This document shows positions 26,201 through 36,200 of a DNA stretch of 64,000 bases, piece after piece. The notes beneath the pieces were generated by a model. It worked only from the letters and a program-made list of their open reading frames with translations. It made no database searches and was not told the DNA's origin. The number at the start of each line of letters is the position of its first letter. Positions within the stretch are counted from its first letter, which is position 1. Location of the stretch: assembly GCA_036397835.1 (NCBI GenBank), contig DASWIG010000794.1, positions 1 to 64,000 of the forward strand. Direction: 5' to 3'. Made by a program: the position numbers and the translations under genes. This DNA is from DASWIG01 sp036397835 (GTDB lineage Bacteria; Acidobacteriota; Thermoanaerobaculia; Multivoradales; J023).

Positions 26201-29200
26201 TGCGAACATTCCCCTGCTCCCAGCAGCTCGAGCTCGGAGAGCCGCCGCCGAGGTTGCGACACCACTCCCTGGAGCAGGTGCTTGAAGTGCTCCACTAGCC
26301 GCCCGATGGTGGTGGCGTCGAAGAGATCCGTGTTATATTCCACAGCCCCCCTGAGCCCTTCTTCGGCCTCCTCCATCAACACCGTCAGATCGAACTTCGC
26401 CGTCTCGGTCCCCACCTCCAACGGCTGAATCCGAAGTCTCGAAACCGCCAGACTCTCCGCCGGCGCATTTTGCACGGTGAACAGTGCCTGAAACAGGGGC
26501 GAGTGCGCCAAGTTCCGCTCCGGCTCGAGCGACTCCACCAGCTTCTCGAACGGGAGATCCTGGTGCGCGTGCGCCGCCAGCGACACCTCGCGCACCCGCG
26601 CCAGCAGGTCCCGGAACTCCGGATCGCCCCGTAAATCGACGCGCAGCACCAGGGTGTTGAGGAAAAAGCCGATTAACGCCTCGACCTCCACTCGGTTGCG
26701 TCCCGCGATCGGAGTCCCCACGCTGATGGCGTCCTGACCCGTGTAGCGGGACAAAAGGACCTGAAACGCCGCCAGCGAGGTCATGAACAGCGTCGCTCCC
26801 TCCCGGCGGCCGAGCGCCCCCAGCTCCGCGCTCAAGCCCGCCGGCAATGCGAACGGACGACTCGTGCCGCGGTAAGTCTGAACCGCCGGCCGCGGCCGGT
26901 CGGTGGGCAATTGAAGCAGCGCCGGCGACCCTTGCAATTGCCTTCGCCAGTAGGTGAGCTCCGTCTCCAAGGCCCCCTCGCGCAGCCAGCCCCGCTGCCA
27001 TGCCGCAAAATCCGCGTACTGGATCCCCAGCTCCGGCAAGGGTGAAGGACGGCCCTCGACGAGCGCTCCGTACAGAGTCGCGATCTCCCGCGTCATGATC
27101 CCTAGCGACCAGGCGTCGCTCGCGATGTGGTGCAGCGTCGCCAGCACCGCATGGGCCTGCGGCCCCAGACGCACCAGGGTCACCCGCAATATGGGGCCCC
27201 GGGCCAAATCGAACGGACGTAGCGCCTCGCCGCGCGCCAACCGGCCCAGCTCGCGGGAAACCGCCTCCTCCCCAAGCCCTCCCAGATCCACCACCGGCAA
27301 CGCGACCTCCTCGGGAGCCGCGATCACCTGCACCACCTCGCCTCCCCGCGCGGAAAAGCTCGTGCGCAACACCTCGTGGCGACGCACCACTTCGCTGAGG
27401 CTGCGCCGCAACGCCGCCGCGTCCAACGGACCTTCCAGCCGCAGCGGCGTAGGAACGTTGTACGCCGGACTGTCGGGCTCGAGCTGAGCCATGAACCACA
27501 GCCTCTCCTGGGCGAACGACAGTTGCAGAGCCTGGTCGCGAGAGACCGGCTCGAGCGGCGGGGCTTCCACCATCCGTCCCGCCCTCAGGCCTCGCTCGAT
27601 CGTCGCCGACAGCCCCGCGACCGTCGGCTCCTCGAAGATCGTGTGCAACGGCAGCTCCAAGGCGAAGACCCGACGCAGCCGCGAGATTACCCGGGTGGCG
27701 AGCAGCGAGTGAGCCCCCAGATCCTCGAAGAAGTCGTCGTGGACGCCCACCTCCTCGCGGCCCAGGACCTCGGCATAGATCCCCGCCACCACCTCTTCCA
27801 CGGGGCTGCGGGGAGCCGCAATCAGAGTCTCGTCGACGTTCTCGCCGGGCGCCGGCAAGACCTGTCGATCGACTTTACCGTTGGCGTTCAGGGGCAGCGC
27901 CGACAGCTCCACCACGGCGGCCGGAATCATGTACGCCGGCAAACGTGCCTTCAGGAACCCGCGCACTTCTTCGTGCGACAGCTCGGTCCCCGGCTCGGGC
28001 ACCACATAGGCCACCAGACGCTTGTCCCCGGGCGTGTCCTCGCGCATCACCACCACTGACTCCCGCACCCCCGATGCGCCCCCCAGCACCGCTTCAATCT
28101 CCCCCGGCTCAATGCGGAAACCGCGGACCTTCACCTGCTGGTCGATCCGGCCCACGAACTCGACTGCCCCGTCCGCCCTGTAGCGCGCCAGGTCCCCGCT
28201 CCGATACAGACGGGCCCCGGGCCGCGAGCTCCGAACATGGGGCGTGAAGACCGCCGCCGTCAGCCCCGGACGGTTGTTGTAACCGCGCGCCAGACCGTCG
28301 CCCCCGACGCACAGATGGCCGACCACCCCCACCGGCACCGGCCGGTCGCCGCGGTCGACCAGGTAAACCTTTGTATTGGCGATCGGACGCCCGATCGGCA
28401 CCGTATGCGCCCCGCGACCGACCCGCCGCGGGCGGTGCCAGGTGGTGAACGTCGTGCTCTCCGTGGGACCGTACACGTGCAGCAGACGCCCCTGGAAACC
28501 GCCCTTCCGTCCCTCTCCCTCGAGTACCGTCCGCACCTGCGTTGGATCCACCGCCTCCCCGCCGAAGAGCAGGTGCTCGAGCGACCGAAACGAGCCCCCC
28601 TCTTCCTGCGAGAGCTGGTTGAACAGCGCCGTGGTCAGAAACATCGCGCCGATCCGCCGTCGGCCGATCTCCTGCCTCAGCTTGCCCGCGGACAGCACCT
28701 CGTCCTTGGCGAGACCCTCGAGCCGACCCCCGTTCAGCAGTGCACCCCAGATCTCGAAGGTCGCAGCATCGAACGAGGTGGTCGACGCCTGAGCCACCCT
28801 GCTACCCGGGCCCAGGCGCAGGTAATCCGTGTTCCGCACCAGCCGTACCACCCCACGATGGGCGATTGCCACGCCTTTCGGACGTCCCGTCGAGCCGGAG
28901 GTGTAGGTCACGTACGCCAGACGATTCCCGCCACCCGGACTCCCAAGGCTCGTCTCGCACTCCTCAGCCATCGCCCGGCCAGACCCGCCCACGATCACCA
29001 CCTGGACCGCACGCAAAGGATGGTGCGCCGGCAGCTCTTCCAGCCGCGACTCCCGATGCGCGAGATCCGCTCGATCCCGGCTCGCCACCACGACGTCGAT
29101 CCTGGTGTCGTCCAGCATGAACGCCACCCGCTCCGGCGGATAGGTCGGATCGATCGGCACATAGGCGCCGCCCGCTTTCAGGATCGCCAGGCTCGCGACC

Positions 29201-30222
29201 ACCATCTCCGCGCAGCGTTCCACGCACAGACCTACCGCCGACTCTCCATCTCCAGTCACCCCCAGTCGCCGCAGGCGGTGCCCAAGCTGGTTCGACCGGC
29301 GGTCCAGCTCGCGGTAGCTGAGCTGTTGCTCGCCGTACGCCGTCGCGATCGCCTCCGGACGCCTCGCTGCCTGCTGCTCGAACAGCTCGTGGAGACCCAT
29401 TTCCCCGGGATAGTCCGTAGCCGTGTCGTTCCACTCTCCCCAGAGCTGCCACCGCTCCGCCGCGCTCAGCATCTCTATCTCCCTGAGCGCGACCCCCGGC
29501 TGCCCCAGGGCGCTTCCCAGCGCGGTGAGCACATGGCGTCCGAACCGCTCTATGGTCGACCGGTCGTACAGCTCCGCCGCGAAGCTCACCACCCCACGCA
29601 GGCCCTCATCGAACCGCTCGAGACGCAGCGCCAGCTCGTGTCCCAACTCCGGCATCGACCCGTGAAGGCCCTCAAACGCCAGCGCAACCTGGAACAGCGG
29701 ACACCCCTCGCTTCGCCCCTCCAGGCCCAGGTCGGTGAGCAGTCGAGCGAGGGGATAACGCTGCCGGGCGTAGGCCTCGAGCAAGGTCGTGCGGATCTGG
29801 AGCAGAAACTCCTGGAACGACCGACCCGGATCCACCACGTCGCGCAGGATGACCGCGTTCGGCGAGCCGGTAGCCCGCTCGCCATCGAGGCGAGGCGGGG
29901 TAGCGATGGTGACCGCCTGGCTCTCCGTGTAGCGGTGCAGCACCCACTTCAGCACCGCCATCAGCGTCGTCAGGATCAAGAAGGGCGAGTCGCGGGTCAG
30001 CTTCCGCAGGCGCTCCCAGAGCGCGCCGTCGATGTCGAGCGAGATTTCTCCGGCGCGCTCGCACCATCGCTTCTTGTGCGGGCGGTCGGGGCGCAGCCGC
30101 GCGATCTCCCGGTCTCCCGAAAACACCGCCAACCAGTAGTCCCGTTCCTCCAGGAGAGCGCGGTCGAGGACCACCAGGTCGGGCTTCTTCACGGGCTTGG
30201 AGGCTGTGATCACCTGTGCCAT
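20281..30222 (-). CDS. NRPS: half-C-A-T-C-A(Gly)-T-C-A-T-TE
   Basis: The 3313-residue terminal synthetase has three modules. Residues about 20-250 are only the C-terminal half of a condensation domain, lacking HHxxxDG. A1 (core near 486) gives specificity residues DAFFLGVTFK, probably aliphatic, uncertain. T1 Ser near 839. C2 HHIASDAWS near 1034. A2 near 1559 gives DILQLGMIWK, a Gly-type code. T2 near 1914. C3 HHIASDGWS near 2114. A3 near 2634 gives DTEDIGTIVK; acidic residues suggest a basic side chain, uncertain. T3 near 2990. The thioesterase has GWSVGG near 3120 and a GDHFSFL His motif. There are no epimerization domains. It releases the chain by hydrolysis or cyclization. Confidence 0.9.
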   Translation of the reverse strand: MAQVITASKPVKKPDLVVLDRALLEERDYWLAVFSGDREIARLRPDRPHKKRWCERAGEISLDIDGALWERLRKLTRDSPFLILTTLMAVLKWVLHRYTESQAVTIATPPRLDGERATGSPNAVILRDVVDPGRSFQEFLLQIRTTLLEAYARQRYPLARLLTDLGLEGRSEGCPLFQVALAFEGLHGSMPELGHELALRLERFDEGLRGVVSFAAELYDRSTIERFGRHVLTALGSALGQPGVALREIEMLSAAERWQLWGEWNDTATDYPGEMGLHELFEQQAARRPEAIATAYGEQQLSYRELDRRSNQLGHRLRRLGVTGDGESAVGLCVERCAEMVVASLAILKAGGAYVPIDPTYPPERVAFMLDDTRIDVVVASRDRADLAHRESRLEELPAHHPLRAVQVVIVGGSGRAMAEECETSLGSPGGGNRLAYVTYTSGSTGRPKGVAIAHRGVVRLVRNTDYLRLGPGSRVAQASTTSFDAATFEIWGALLNGGRLEGLAKDEVLSAGKLRQEIGRRRIGAMFLTTALFNQLSQEEGGSFRSLEHLLFGGEAVDPTQVRTVLEGEGRKGGFQGRLLHVYGPTESTTFTTWHRPRRVGRGAHTVPIGRPIANTKVYLVDRGDRPVPVGVVGHLCVGGDGLARGYNNRPGLTAAVFTPHVRSSRPGARLYRSGDLARYRADGAVEFVGRIDQQVKVRGFRIEPGEIEAVLGGASGVRESVVVMREDTPGDKRLVAYVVPEPGTELSHEEVRGFLKARLPAYMIPAAVVELSALPLNANGKVDRQVLPAPGENVDETLIAAPRSPVEEVVAGIYAEVLGREEVGVHDDFFEDLGAHSLLATRVISRLRRVFALELPLHTIFEEPTVAGLSATIERGLRAGRMVEAPPLEPVSRDQALQLSFAQERLWFMAQLEPDSPAYNVPTPLRLEGPLDAAALRRSLSEVVRRHEVLRTSFSARGGEVVQVIAAPEEVALPVVDLGGLGEEAVSRELGRLARGEALRPFDLARGPILRVTLVRLGPQAHAVLATLHHIASDAWSLGIMTREIATLYGALVEGRPSPLPELGIQYADFAAWQRGWLREGALETELTYWRRQLQGSPALLQLPTDRPRPAVQTYRGTSRPFALPAGLSAELGALGRREGATLFMTSLAAFQVLLSRYTGQDAISVGTPIAGRNRVEVEALIGFFLNTLVLRVDLRGDPEFRDLLARVREVSLAAHAHQDLPFEKLVESLEPERNLAHSPLFQALFTVQNAPAESLAVSRLRIQPLEVGTETAKFDLTVLMEEAEEGLRGAVEYNTDLFDATTIGRLVEHFKHLLQGVVSQPRRRLSELELLGAGECSQLLREWNDTDSGGSREPWLPEWFAALAATTSDRVAVVCGEAQVSYRELDRRSSRLAHHLRRRSVGPEVAVAVCLERSPAMVVALLAVLKAGGFYVPLDPGYPDQRLALLLEEDAGVGLILTEERVIERSGRPALAAATAPRLCLDTAWEEIARESVEPPSRAVRPGQLAYQIYTSGSTGRPKGVQITHRALVNFLRSMSLQPGFTAGDVLLAVTTLSFDIAGLELYLPLAMGGRVELVGGTVAADGRQLLRRLATSKTTMMQATPATWRMLEAADWRGSPQLKILCGGEELTPGLAGRLLARGASLWNMYGPTETTIWSLVDRVSAETGTPVSIGRPIANTGAYVLDARGRPLPIGALGELLIGGAGLARGYFRRPAMTAEKFLPDDCSGQRGERLYRTGDRVRWRPDGDLEFWGRIDHQLKVRGFRIEPGEVEVALAQHPGIEEAVVMARHEGPGDFREAGGGGPISFRLVGYVTPSGQGVPASGELRHFLAERLPDYMVPSLFIELKSLPRLPNGKVDRGALPPPGDALSTPRGTFVAPRGPSEELLAEIWSDLLGIEGLGVYDNFFELGGHSLLATQMFSRVVRAFRIELPLRALFEAPTIAGLAARVNRAMESAEGWGPPPMVPAPRDGALGRKGLPLSFAQQRMWFLDQLEPGNPAYNVPAALRLEGPLRRRALQLSLSELVRRHEVLCTSYHSVDGEPVQVTAPPEPVPFPVVNLEQIPDRQRSHLMLRLARVEAQRPFDLVRGPVWRALLLRLGEEDHAMLVTLHHIASDGWSLGILMRELATLYGAFVEGRPSPLPELEIQYPDYATWQRGWLRGEVLAAQLDYWRKRLKGAPPLLQMPADRPRPAVQTHRGTTRTFVLPADLSAALLVLGRKEGATPFMTLLAAFQALLARYTSQDDISVGTPIAGRNRLEIEGLIGFFVNTLVLRTDLSGNPTFRSLLARVREIALEAHAHQELPFEKLVEELEPERSLAHSPLFQVMFLLENTPREAVEGTGLRISRLEAETMTANFDLTLAMTEEGEVLIGEVEYNTELFDSTTIQRFQGHLRSLLATVVSQPERHVFGLPLLAGAQRSQVVVEWNDTGKAYSRDRCIHELFEDQVARTPDQPAVEFGGARLTYRQLNERSNRLARHLQAVGAGPEVVVGICLERSLELVVGLFGILKSGAAYLPLDPSYPQERRAFMMHDAQASLLLTRRSLAKIRLPERVKVVLLSQDEATLRHESGESTLGRVGAENPAYVIYTSGSTGNPKGVLVAHGSLVNYIESRAEELALQPEDRMLQFASSSFDTSAEEIFSCLTRGARLVLRSESMPGSVAEFLRSCEELGLTVLDLPTAYWHEVTAALCTGCLGWPRCVRQVIIGGEAALPDRWAAWRNRVGREVRLFNTYGPTEATIVAIACELSRLSDPEAAGRAVPLGRAIANARVYPLDRELSAVPMGLAGELHIGGVPVARGYLHRPRLTAEKFIPDPIGDRPGGRLYKTGDLTRHRADGNLEFLGRVDDQVKVRGFRIELGEIAAVLGEHPAVREVEVLAPLDASGDRRLQAYLVTDSEVALSAGALDAALAGRLPDYMIPSVFVFLEALPRTPSGKLDRRALAGIKPEMAGGHGPTVAPRDALELKLVQIWEELLDTRPIGVTDDFFARGGHSLLAVRLMACLERRLGRALPVAALFQHSTVEALAAALRHETEPLAQSSLVALQPGGSATPFFCVHPVGGNVFCYVELARHLGPEQPFYALQALGLDGSQQPLSRVEEMAAHYLETIRGVQPQGPYLLGGWSVGGLIAFEMARQLQARGQEVGLLVLMDSRAQQPHDELEEGGDLEPLAIFALDLGLSLDRLALSAEELGRLSTDEKLALVLEEAKAAKKLPPEVGLPEARHLFRVFESTLIAEERYDPRPYPGQVYLFRARDGSGKETLSSDLGWGRYAQGGVTVEEISGDHFSFLQQPHVAQLAERLEVQIANRLGSNSRI

Positions 30223-30245
30223 CTAGGAAGGACCTCACTCGTTTC

Positions 30246-33200
30246 TCAAAGCTCAAAATCGAACTCTTCGCTCTCGTCCTTCACGTCCGCCGAACTGGAA
30301 CGACCCTCGGCCTCCCCACTTCCGAGCGGGATATCGAGGATGCGCCATTCTGGGTTGCCTCGGACTTCCTTCAGGATCGTCAGATAGTGCGCCAACATCT
30401 GGGCGATGGTTGCCCGATCGAAAAGCTCGGTATCGTATTCCATGACTCCCGCGAGACCGCCTTCTATCTCGACCATGGAGAAGGCCAAGTCGAACCTCGA
30501 GGTTCCGCTATGGGCTTCCTCGACGGGTTCCAGGTGGAGGCCCGGCAGCTCCAGAGCCTCGGCCGCGACGTCCTGCAGACCGAAAGCCGCGCGAAATATC
30601 TGGGCGTCCTGCACGGTGCGGTCGGGCTGCAGCTCCTGAACCACCTTGTCGAAGGGCAGATCCTCGTAAGAATAGGCTTCGAAAGCCACCTCGCGAACCC
30701 TCGAGATGAGCTCGCGGAAGCTCGGGTTTCCCGAAAGATCGGTGCGAAGCGCCAAGGTATTGACGAAAAAACCGATCAGGCCCTCGACCTCGCTCCGGTT
30801 GCGATTGGCGACGGCAGTTCCCACAACCAGGTCTTCTTGCCCGGTGTAGCGATAGAGCAGGGTATAGAACGACGCCAATAGAGTCGTGAACAGAGTCGTT
30901 CCCTCTTGCAGGCTCAACTGCCTGAGGCCCTCGGTCAGGGCCCTTGAAACGCCGGTGGGCTCTGCGCTGCCGCGCCACGATTTCACCACCGGACGGGGTC
31001 GGTCGGTCGGCAGCTTCAAGGTCGGCAACCCGCCAAGCTTCGTTTTCCAGTAAGCGAGCTGGCGTTCAAGGATCGCCCCACTGAGCCACCGGCGCTGCCA
31101 GACCGCGTAGTCCGCGTACTGAATCGGCAGCGGCGCAAGCTGCGGAGCCCGCCTTTCCACGAAGGCCCGGTAGAGCTCAGCCATCTCCCCGACGAAGATG
31201 CCGTTCGACCAGCCGTCGGTGACAATGTGGTGCATGATCAAGAGCAGCACGTGCTCCTCGGTGTCGAGCCAAAGCAGAGTCGAGCGCAGCAGCGGACCCT
31301 TCTCGAGGTCGAAAAGCCGCCGTGACTCGAGAATGGTCAGCCGCGACGTTTCCGACTGACGTGCAGCGGACGGCAGTTGCCGCAGATCGATCAGCGGTAG
31401 CTCGAGCTCGAGCTCCGCCGCAATCTGCTGAACTGGTCCGATATCCATCTCCGGAAACGTGGTACGCAAGGCCTCGTGGCGTGCGAAGACGCCGTTGAGG
31501 CTTCCTTTGAGAGCGGCGACGTGGAGCTGCCCCTTCAGGCGGACGGCGGTGGGCAGGTTGTAGATCGCCGCCTCCGGCGCCAGTTGATGGTGGAACCAAA
31601 GGCGCTGCTGTGCAAACGAGAGGGGCAGATCGCCATCACGTGGGGCCGGCTCGAGAGGGGGTGGTGCGCCCAAGGTGGGAGCCGCCTGCATCGCTTCCTC
31701 GACCCTGGCTGCAAGACCCGCCACCGTCGGGGCCTGAAAAACGGCGCGCAATGCCAACTCGACGCCGAAAGCTTGCTGTAGCCGGAAGATCACCTGGGTT
31801 GCCAACAAGGACTGGCCGCCGAGCTCGAAGAAGTTGTCATTCCTGCCCACCCGTTCCAGACCCAAGAGCTCGGTCCAGATTTCCGTCAGGATTTCTTCGC
31901 GTTCGTTGCGCGGGGCGACGAATTCGCTGCGAAGCTCGGGCCGCGAAGTGTCCGGGGCAGGCAAGGCGAGGCGATCGAGCTTGCCCTGGGGTGTCAGCGG
32001 AAAGGCGTCGAGAGGCACGAAGGTTGCGGGCACCATATGATCAGGCAGCCTGTCGGACAGGAACGACCGCAGGTCGGGGACAAGCCCATCGCGCACGGCC
32101 TCGGGCACCACGTAAGCCACGAGCCGTTTTTCGCCGGCCTGATCGGCGAGGGCCAGCACCACCGCCTCGCGCACCTCCGGGTGCTCGTTTAGCACGGCGC
32201 CGATCTCGCCGAGCTCGACGCGGAATCCGCGCAACTGGATCTGGTGATCGATGCGCCCCAGGAAATCGAGCTCGCCGTTGGCACGCCGGCGGGCCAGATC
32301 GCCGGTGCGGTAGAGACGCGCGCCGGACTCTTCACTGAACGGATCTGGGACGAAGCGCTCGGCGGTCAGGGCCGGGCGACGAAGGTAGCCGCGGGCCAGG
32401 CCTGCTCCGGCGACGAAGATCTCTCCAGGCACGCCGATCGGTACCGGCTTCAGCCGGCGCTCGAGGAGGTAGATCCCGAGGTCGGAGAGCGCGACACCGA
32501 TCGGGCTGCTCCCGGCCTTTGCCGGGTCAGACCGGCTCAGGAGCCGGTAGGTGACGTGGACCGTCGTTTCGGTGATTCCGAACATGTTCACCATCTGCGG
32601 GCGCCGATCGCCGTGACGCCGAAACCACGGTGCCAGGATGGAAGGCTCCAGGGCCTCACCGCCGAAGATCACCAGGCGCAGAGGCAGCTCGGAAGATCCC
32701 ATGGCCCGCGTGGCCTGCTCCTCGATGACGACCAACTGACGAAAAGCCGACGGGGTCTGGTTGAGGACCGTGACCCTTTCCTGCACCAGCAGGGCGAGAA
32801 ACTCCTCGGGAGCGCGGCGGCTGACATGGTAGGGCACCACCACCAACCGGCCGCCGTAAGCCAGAGCTCCCCACAGCTCCCAGACCGAGAAGTCGAAAGC
32901 GTAGGAGTGGAACAGAGTCCAGACGTCGCGGCCGTCGAATCGGAGATGGACCGAATCGGGAACGCGCTCGGCCGCCGCCAGCAGGCGGGTGACGTTCCTA
33001 TGCGTCACCGCGGTCCCTTTGGGACGGCCGGTGGATCCTGAGGTGTAGATCACATAGGCTGCCTGATCCGAGTGCGGCCAGGTGCCGAGCTCGGAAGTAG
33101 GGCCGGCGCCGATCTGCGGCCAGTCACGATCCAGACAGAGCACCGGATGGCCCGCCACTCGATAGGCGGTAGGGACTCCTCCCATCTGTCGCTCGCAGGT

Positions 33201-36200
33201 CAGGAGGATCTCAGCCCCCGCGTCCTCCAGGGTAAAGGCCAGGCGCTCTGCGGGGTGCGACGGATCGAGCGGAAGGTAGGCGCTCCCCGCTTTGAGGACG
33301 CCGAGGATCGCCACCACCATTTCCAACGAGCGGTCCAGCATCAGGGCGACGAGTCGCTCGGGGCCGGCACCCAGGGACCTTAGGAGACGGGCCAACCGCT
33401 CAGACCTGCGATCGAGCTCGCCATAGGTGAGCTGCAGCGTTCCCTGGTTGACCCCGACGGCCTCCGGGGTGCGCTCGACCTGAGCCGCGAACAGGGCCGG
33501 CAGGGAGGCGGCAGGGGCGTCGGTGCGCGCACCCCACTCCACCTGCAGTTGGCACCGCTGCGCCGATGTGAGCAGCGGCAGCTCGGTTATCCGCTGGCCG
33601 GGAGTCGAGCCCATCGCCCCGAGTAGGGCTTCGAAATGACCTTGCAAGCGGCCGACCGTGGTTCCGTCGAAAAGGTCGGTGTTGAACTCCAGACCGGCGG
33701 TGACGCCCTCCGGGGCCTCCCAAAGCGACAGCGTCAGGTCGAACTGCGTCGTTGCGTTGTCGATTTCCAGAGGGCTCATCGCCAGCCCGGGGATCTCCAC
33801 AGCTCCCTGCGGCGCGTTCTGGAACACGAACATCACTTGGAAGAGCGGCGAGTAGGAAAGGTCGCGCTCCGGTTCCAGCTCCTCGACCAGCTTCTCGAAC
33901 GGCAGGTCCTGGTGGGCGTAGCCCCCCAAGGTCGTCTCCCGCACCCGTCGAACGAGGGTGGAAAACTGGGGATCTCCCGCCAGATCGCTGCGGATGACGA
34001 GGGTATTGACGAAAAAGCCGATCAGATCTTCGATCTCCCGTCGGTTGCGGCCCGCGATCGGCGTGCCGGTACTGACGTCGGTTTGGCCCGAGTAGCGGGA
34101 AAGCAGCACCTGAAACGCCGCCAACAGAGTCATGAATAGAGTCGCTCCCTCGCTGCGGGCGACCGCGCCCAAGAGCCCCCAAAGCTGTGCCGGGAGCTTG
34201 AAGAAGCGGACCTCCCCGCGGTAGCTCATCACCGCCGGCCGCGGCCGGTCAATGGGTAGCCGCAGGAGCGGTGGCGCACCCTCCAGCCGCTCGCGCCAAT
34301 ATGCGAGCTGAGCCTCCAGCGCCTCCTCCCGCAGCCAGCCGCGCTGCCAGACCGCGAAGTCCGCGTACTGGATCTCGAGCTCCGGCAGGGGAGAGGGCCG
34401 GCCGGCGATGAAAGCCGAGTAGAGGGTCGCAATCTCGCGGGTCAGCACTCCCATCGACCAGCCGTCGGAGACAATGTGGTGCATGTTGACGAGCAGGAGG
34501 TGCTCCGCAGGGGCGAGGCGAACCAGCGTCGTCCGCAGCAGCGGACCCATCACCAAGTCGAATGGATGGCGGACGTCCGCTGCCGCCAGCCGCAGCCCCT
34601 CGGCTTCGCGCGCCCGCGGGGGAAGCGTCGAGAGGTCCACCAGACTCAGATCCAGCGGCTCGGGTGGGTCGGCTTCTTGCACCGTCTCGCCGAGGAACCA
34701 GGAAAAGCGGGTTCGCAGCACCTCGTGGCGGCGCACCACCTCGGAGAACGCTGCCGCGAGCACCAGGGGTTCCACCCTCCCCTTCGCCCGCAGGGAAACC
34801 GGGATGTTGTACGCCGGGTTGTTCGGCTCCAACTGATCGAGGAACCACAGGCGCTGCTGAGCGAACGACAGCGGCAGCGGTTGATGCCGGGATACCCGGT
34901 TCATGGGGGGTAGCTCGAGCCCCTTCCCGGCATGCCGCAACGCCGAGACGGAGTCGGCCAAGTGCGCTACCGTCGGCTCCTCGAAGACTTCGTAGAGCGG
35001 GATCTCCACCGCGAAGACTTGACGCACCCGCGTGATCAACTGCGTCGCCAGCAGCGAATGCCCGCCGAGGTCGAAAAAATCGTCCTCGACACCCACCCGC
35101 TCGACGCCCAGAACTTCAGCCATGATCCCGGCTAGGAGCTCTTCCTCCGGCGTACGCGGGGCGACGTGCCCGGTTTCGTCGGCTGCGCTCTCAAAATCCG
35201 GTAGGGCTTCGCGGTCCACCTTGCCGTTGGGGTTGAGCGGGAGCGCCTCGAGCCAGACAAAGGCCGACGGCACCATGTACTTGGGAAGAAAAGTCTCGAG
35301 CGCCGAGCGTAGCGTCTCGGCATCCTGGGAGGCTCCGGGCGCCGGGACCACATAGGCTACCAGCCGCTTTTCCCCGGACCGCTTCGACTCGGGGCCTTCC
35401 TCACGGACGACGACCACCGCTTCGCGCACTCCCGGCGCATTGCCCAGCGCCGCCTCGATTTCCCCCAGCTCGATGCGAAAACCCCGGACCTTGACCTGGT
35501 GATCGACTCGACCCACGAACTCGATCGCGCCGTCGGCGCGGGATCGCATCTTGTCTCCGGTCCGATAGAGGCGGTCACCGGGCCGCGAGCCGAATGGGTG
35601 AGGCGTGAAGACCTCCGCCGTCAACGCCGATCGGTTGTGGTATCCGCGGGCGAGACCGTCGCCGCCAATGCTCACCTGTCCCACCACTCCCAACGGCACC
35701 GGCTCAACTCGGCGGTCGAGCACGTAGACCTCGGTGTTGGCGATCGGACGGCCGATCGGCACGGTGCGCGAATCCGAATTGACGTGCACGGTGCGGTGCC
35801 AGGTCGTGAAGGTGGTGCTTTCGGTGGGGCCGTAGACGTGAAGCAGCCGTAGCGGCGGGTCTCCTGCAAGCACCGCCCGCACCCGTGAGGGGTCGACCGC
35901 CTCGCCCCCGAAAAGCAGATGTTCCTGCAAGGCGAAGGCGGCGTCATCCTCCTGTGACAGTTGATTGAACAGCGCCGTGGTGAGGAACATGGTGCTGATC
36001 CGCTGTCGGCGGATCTCGGCCACCAGCTCGCCGGGGGCGAGGACCGCTTCCCTGGAGATCACCGCCAGCCGGGCACCGTGGAGCAGTGCCCCCCAGATCT
36101 CGAAGGTGGCGGCGTCGAAGGAAGTGGTGGAGGCCTGGGCCACACCGTCCTCGGCCCCCAGGTGGATATAGTCGGTGTTCATCACCAGGCGGACCACGCC

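Noticed and set aside
20884..30387. Long plus-strand frames opposite the NRPS genes (701 and 716 residues)
   Set aside because: They mirror conserved NRPS motifs on the opposite strand and have no family signature.
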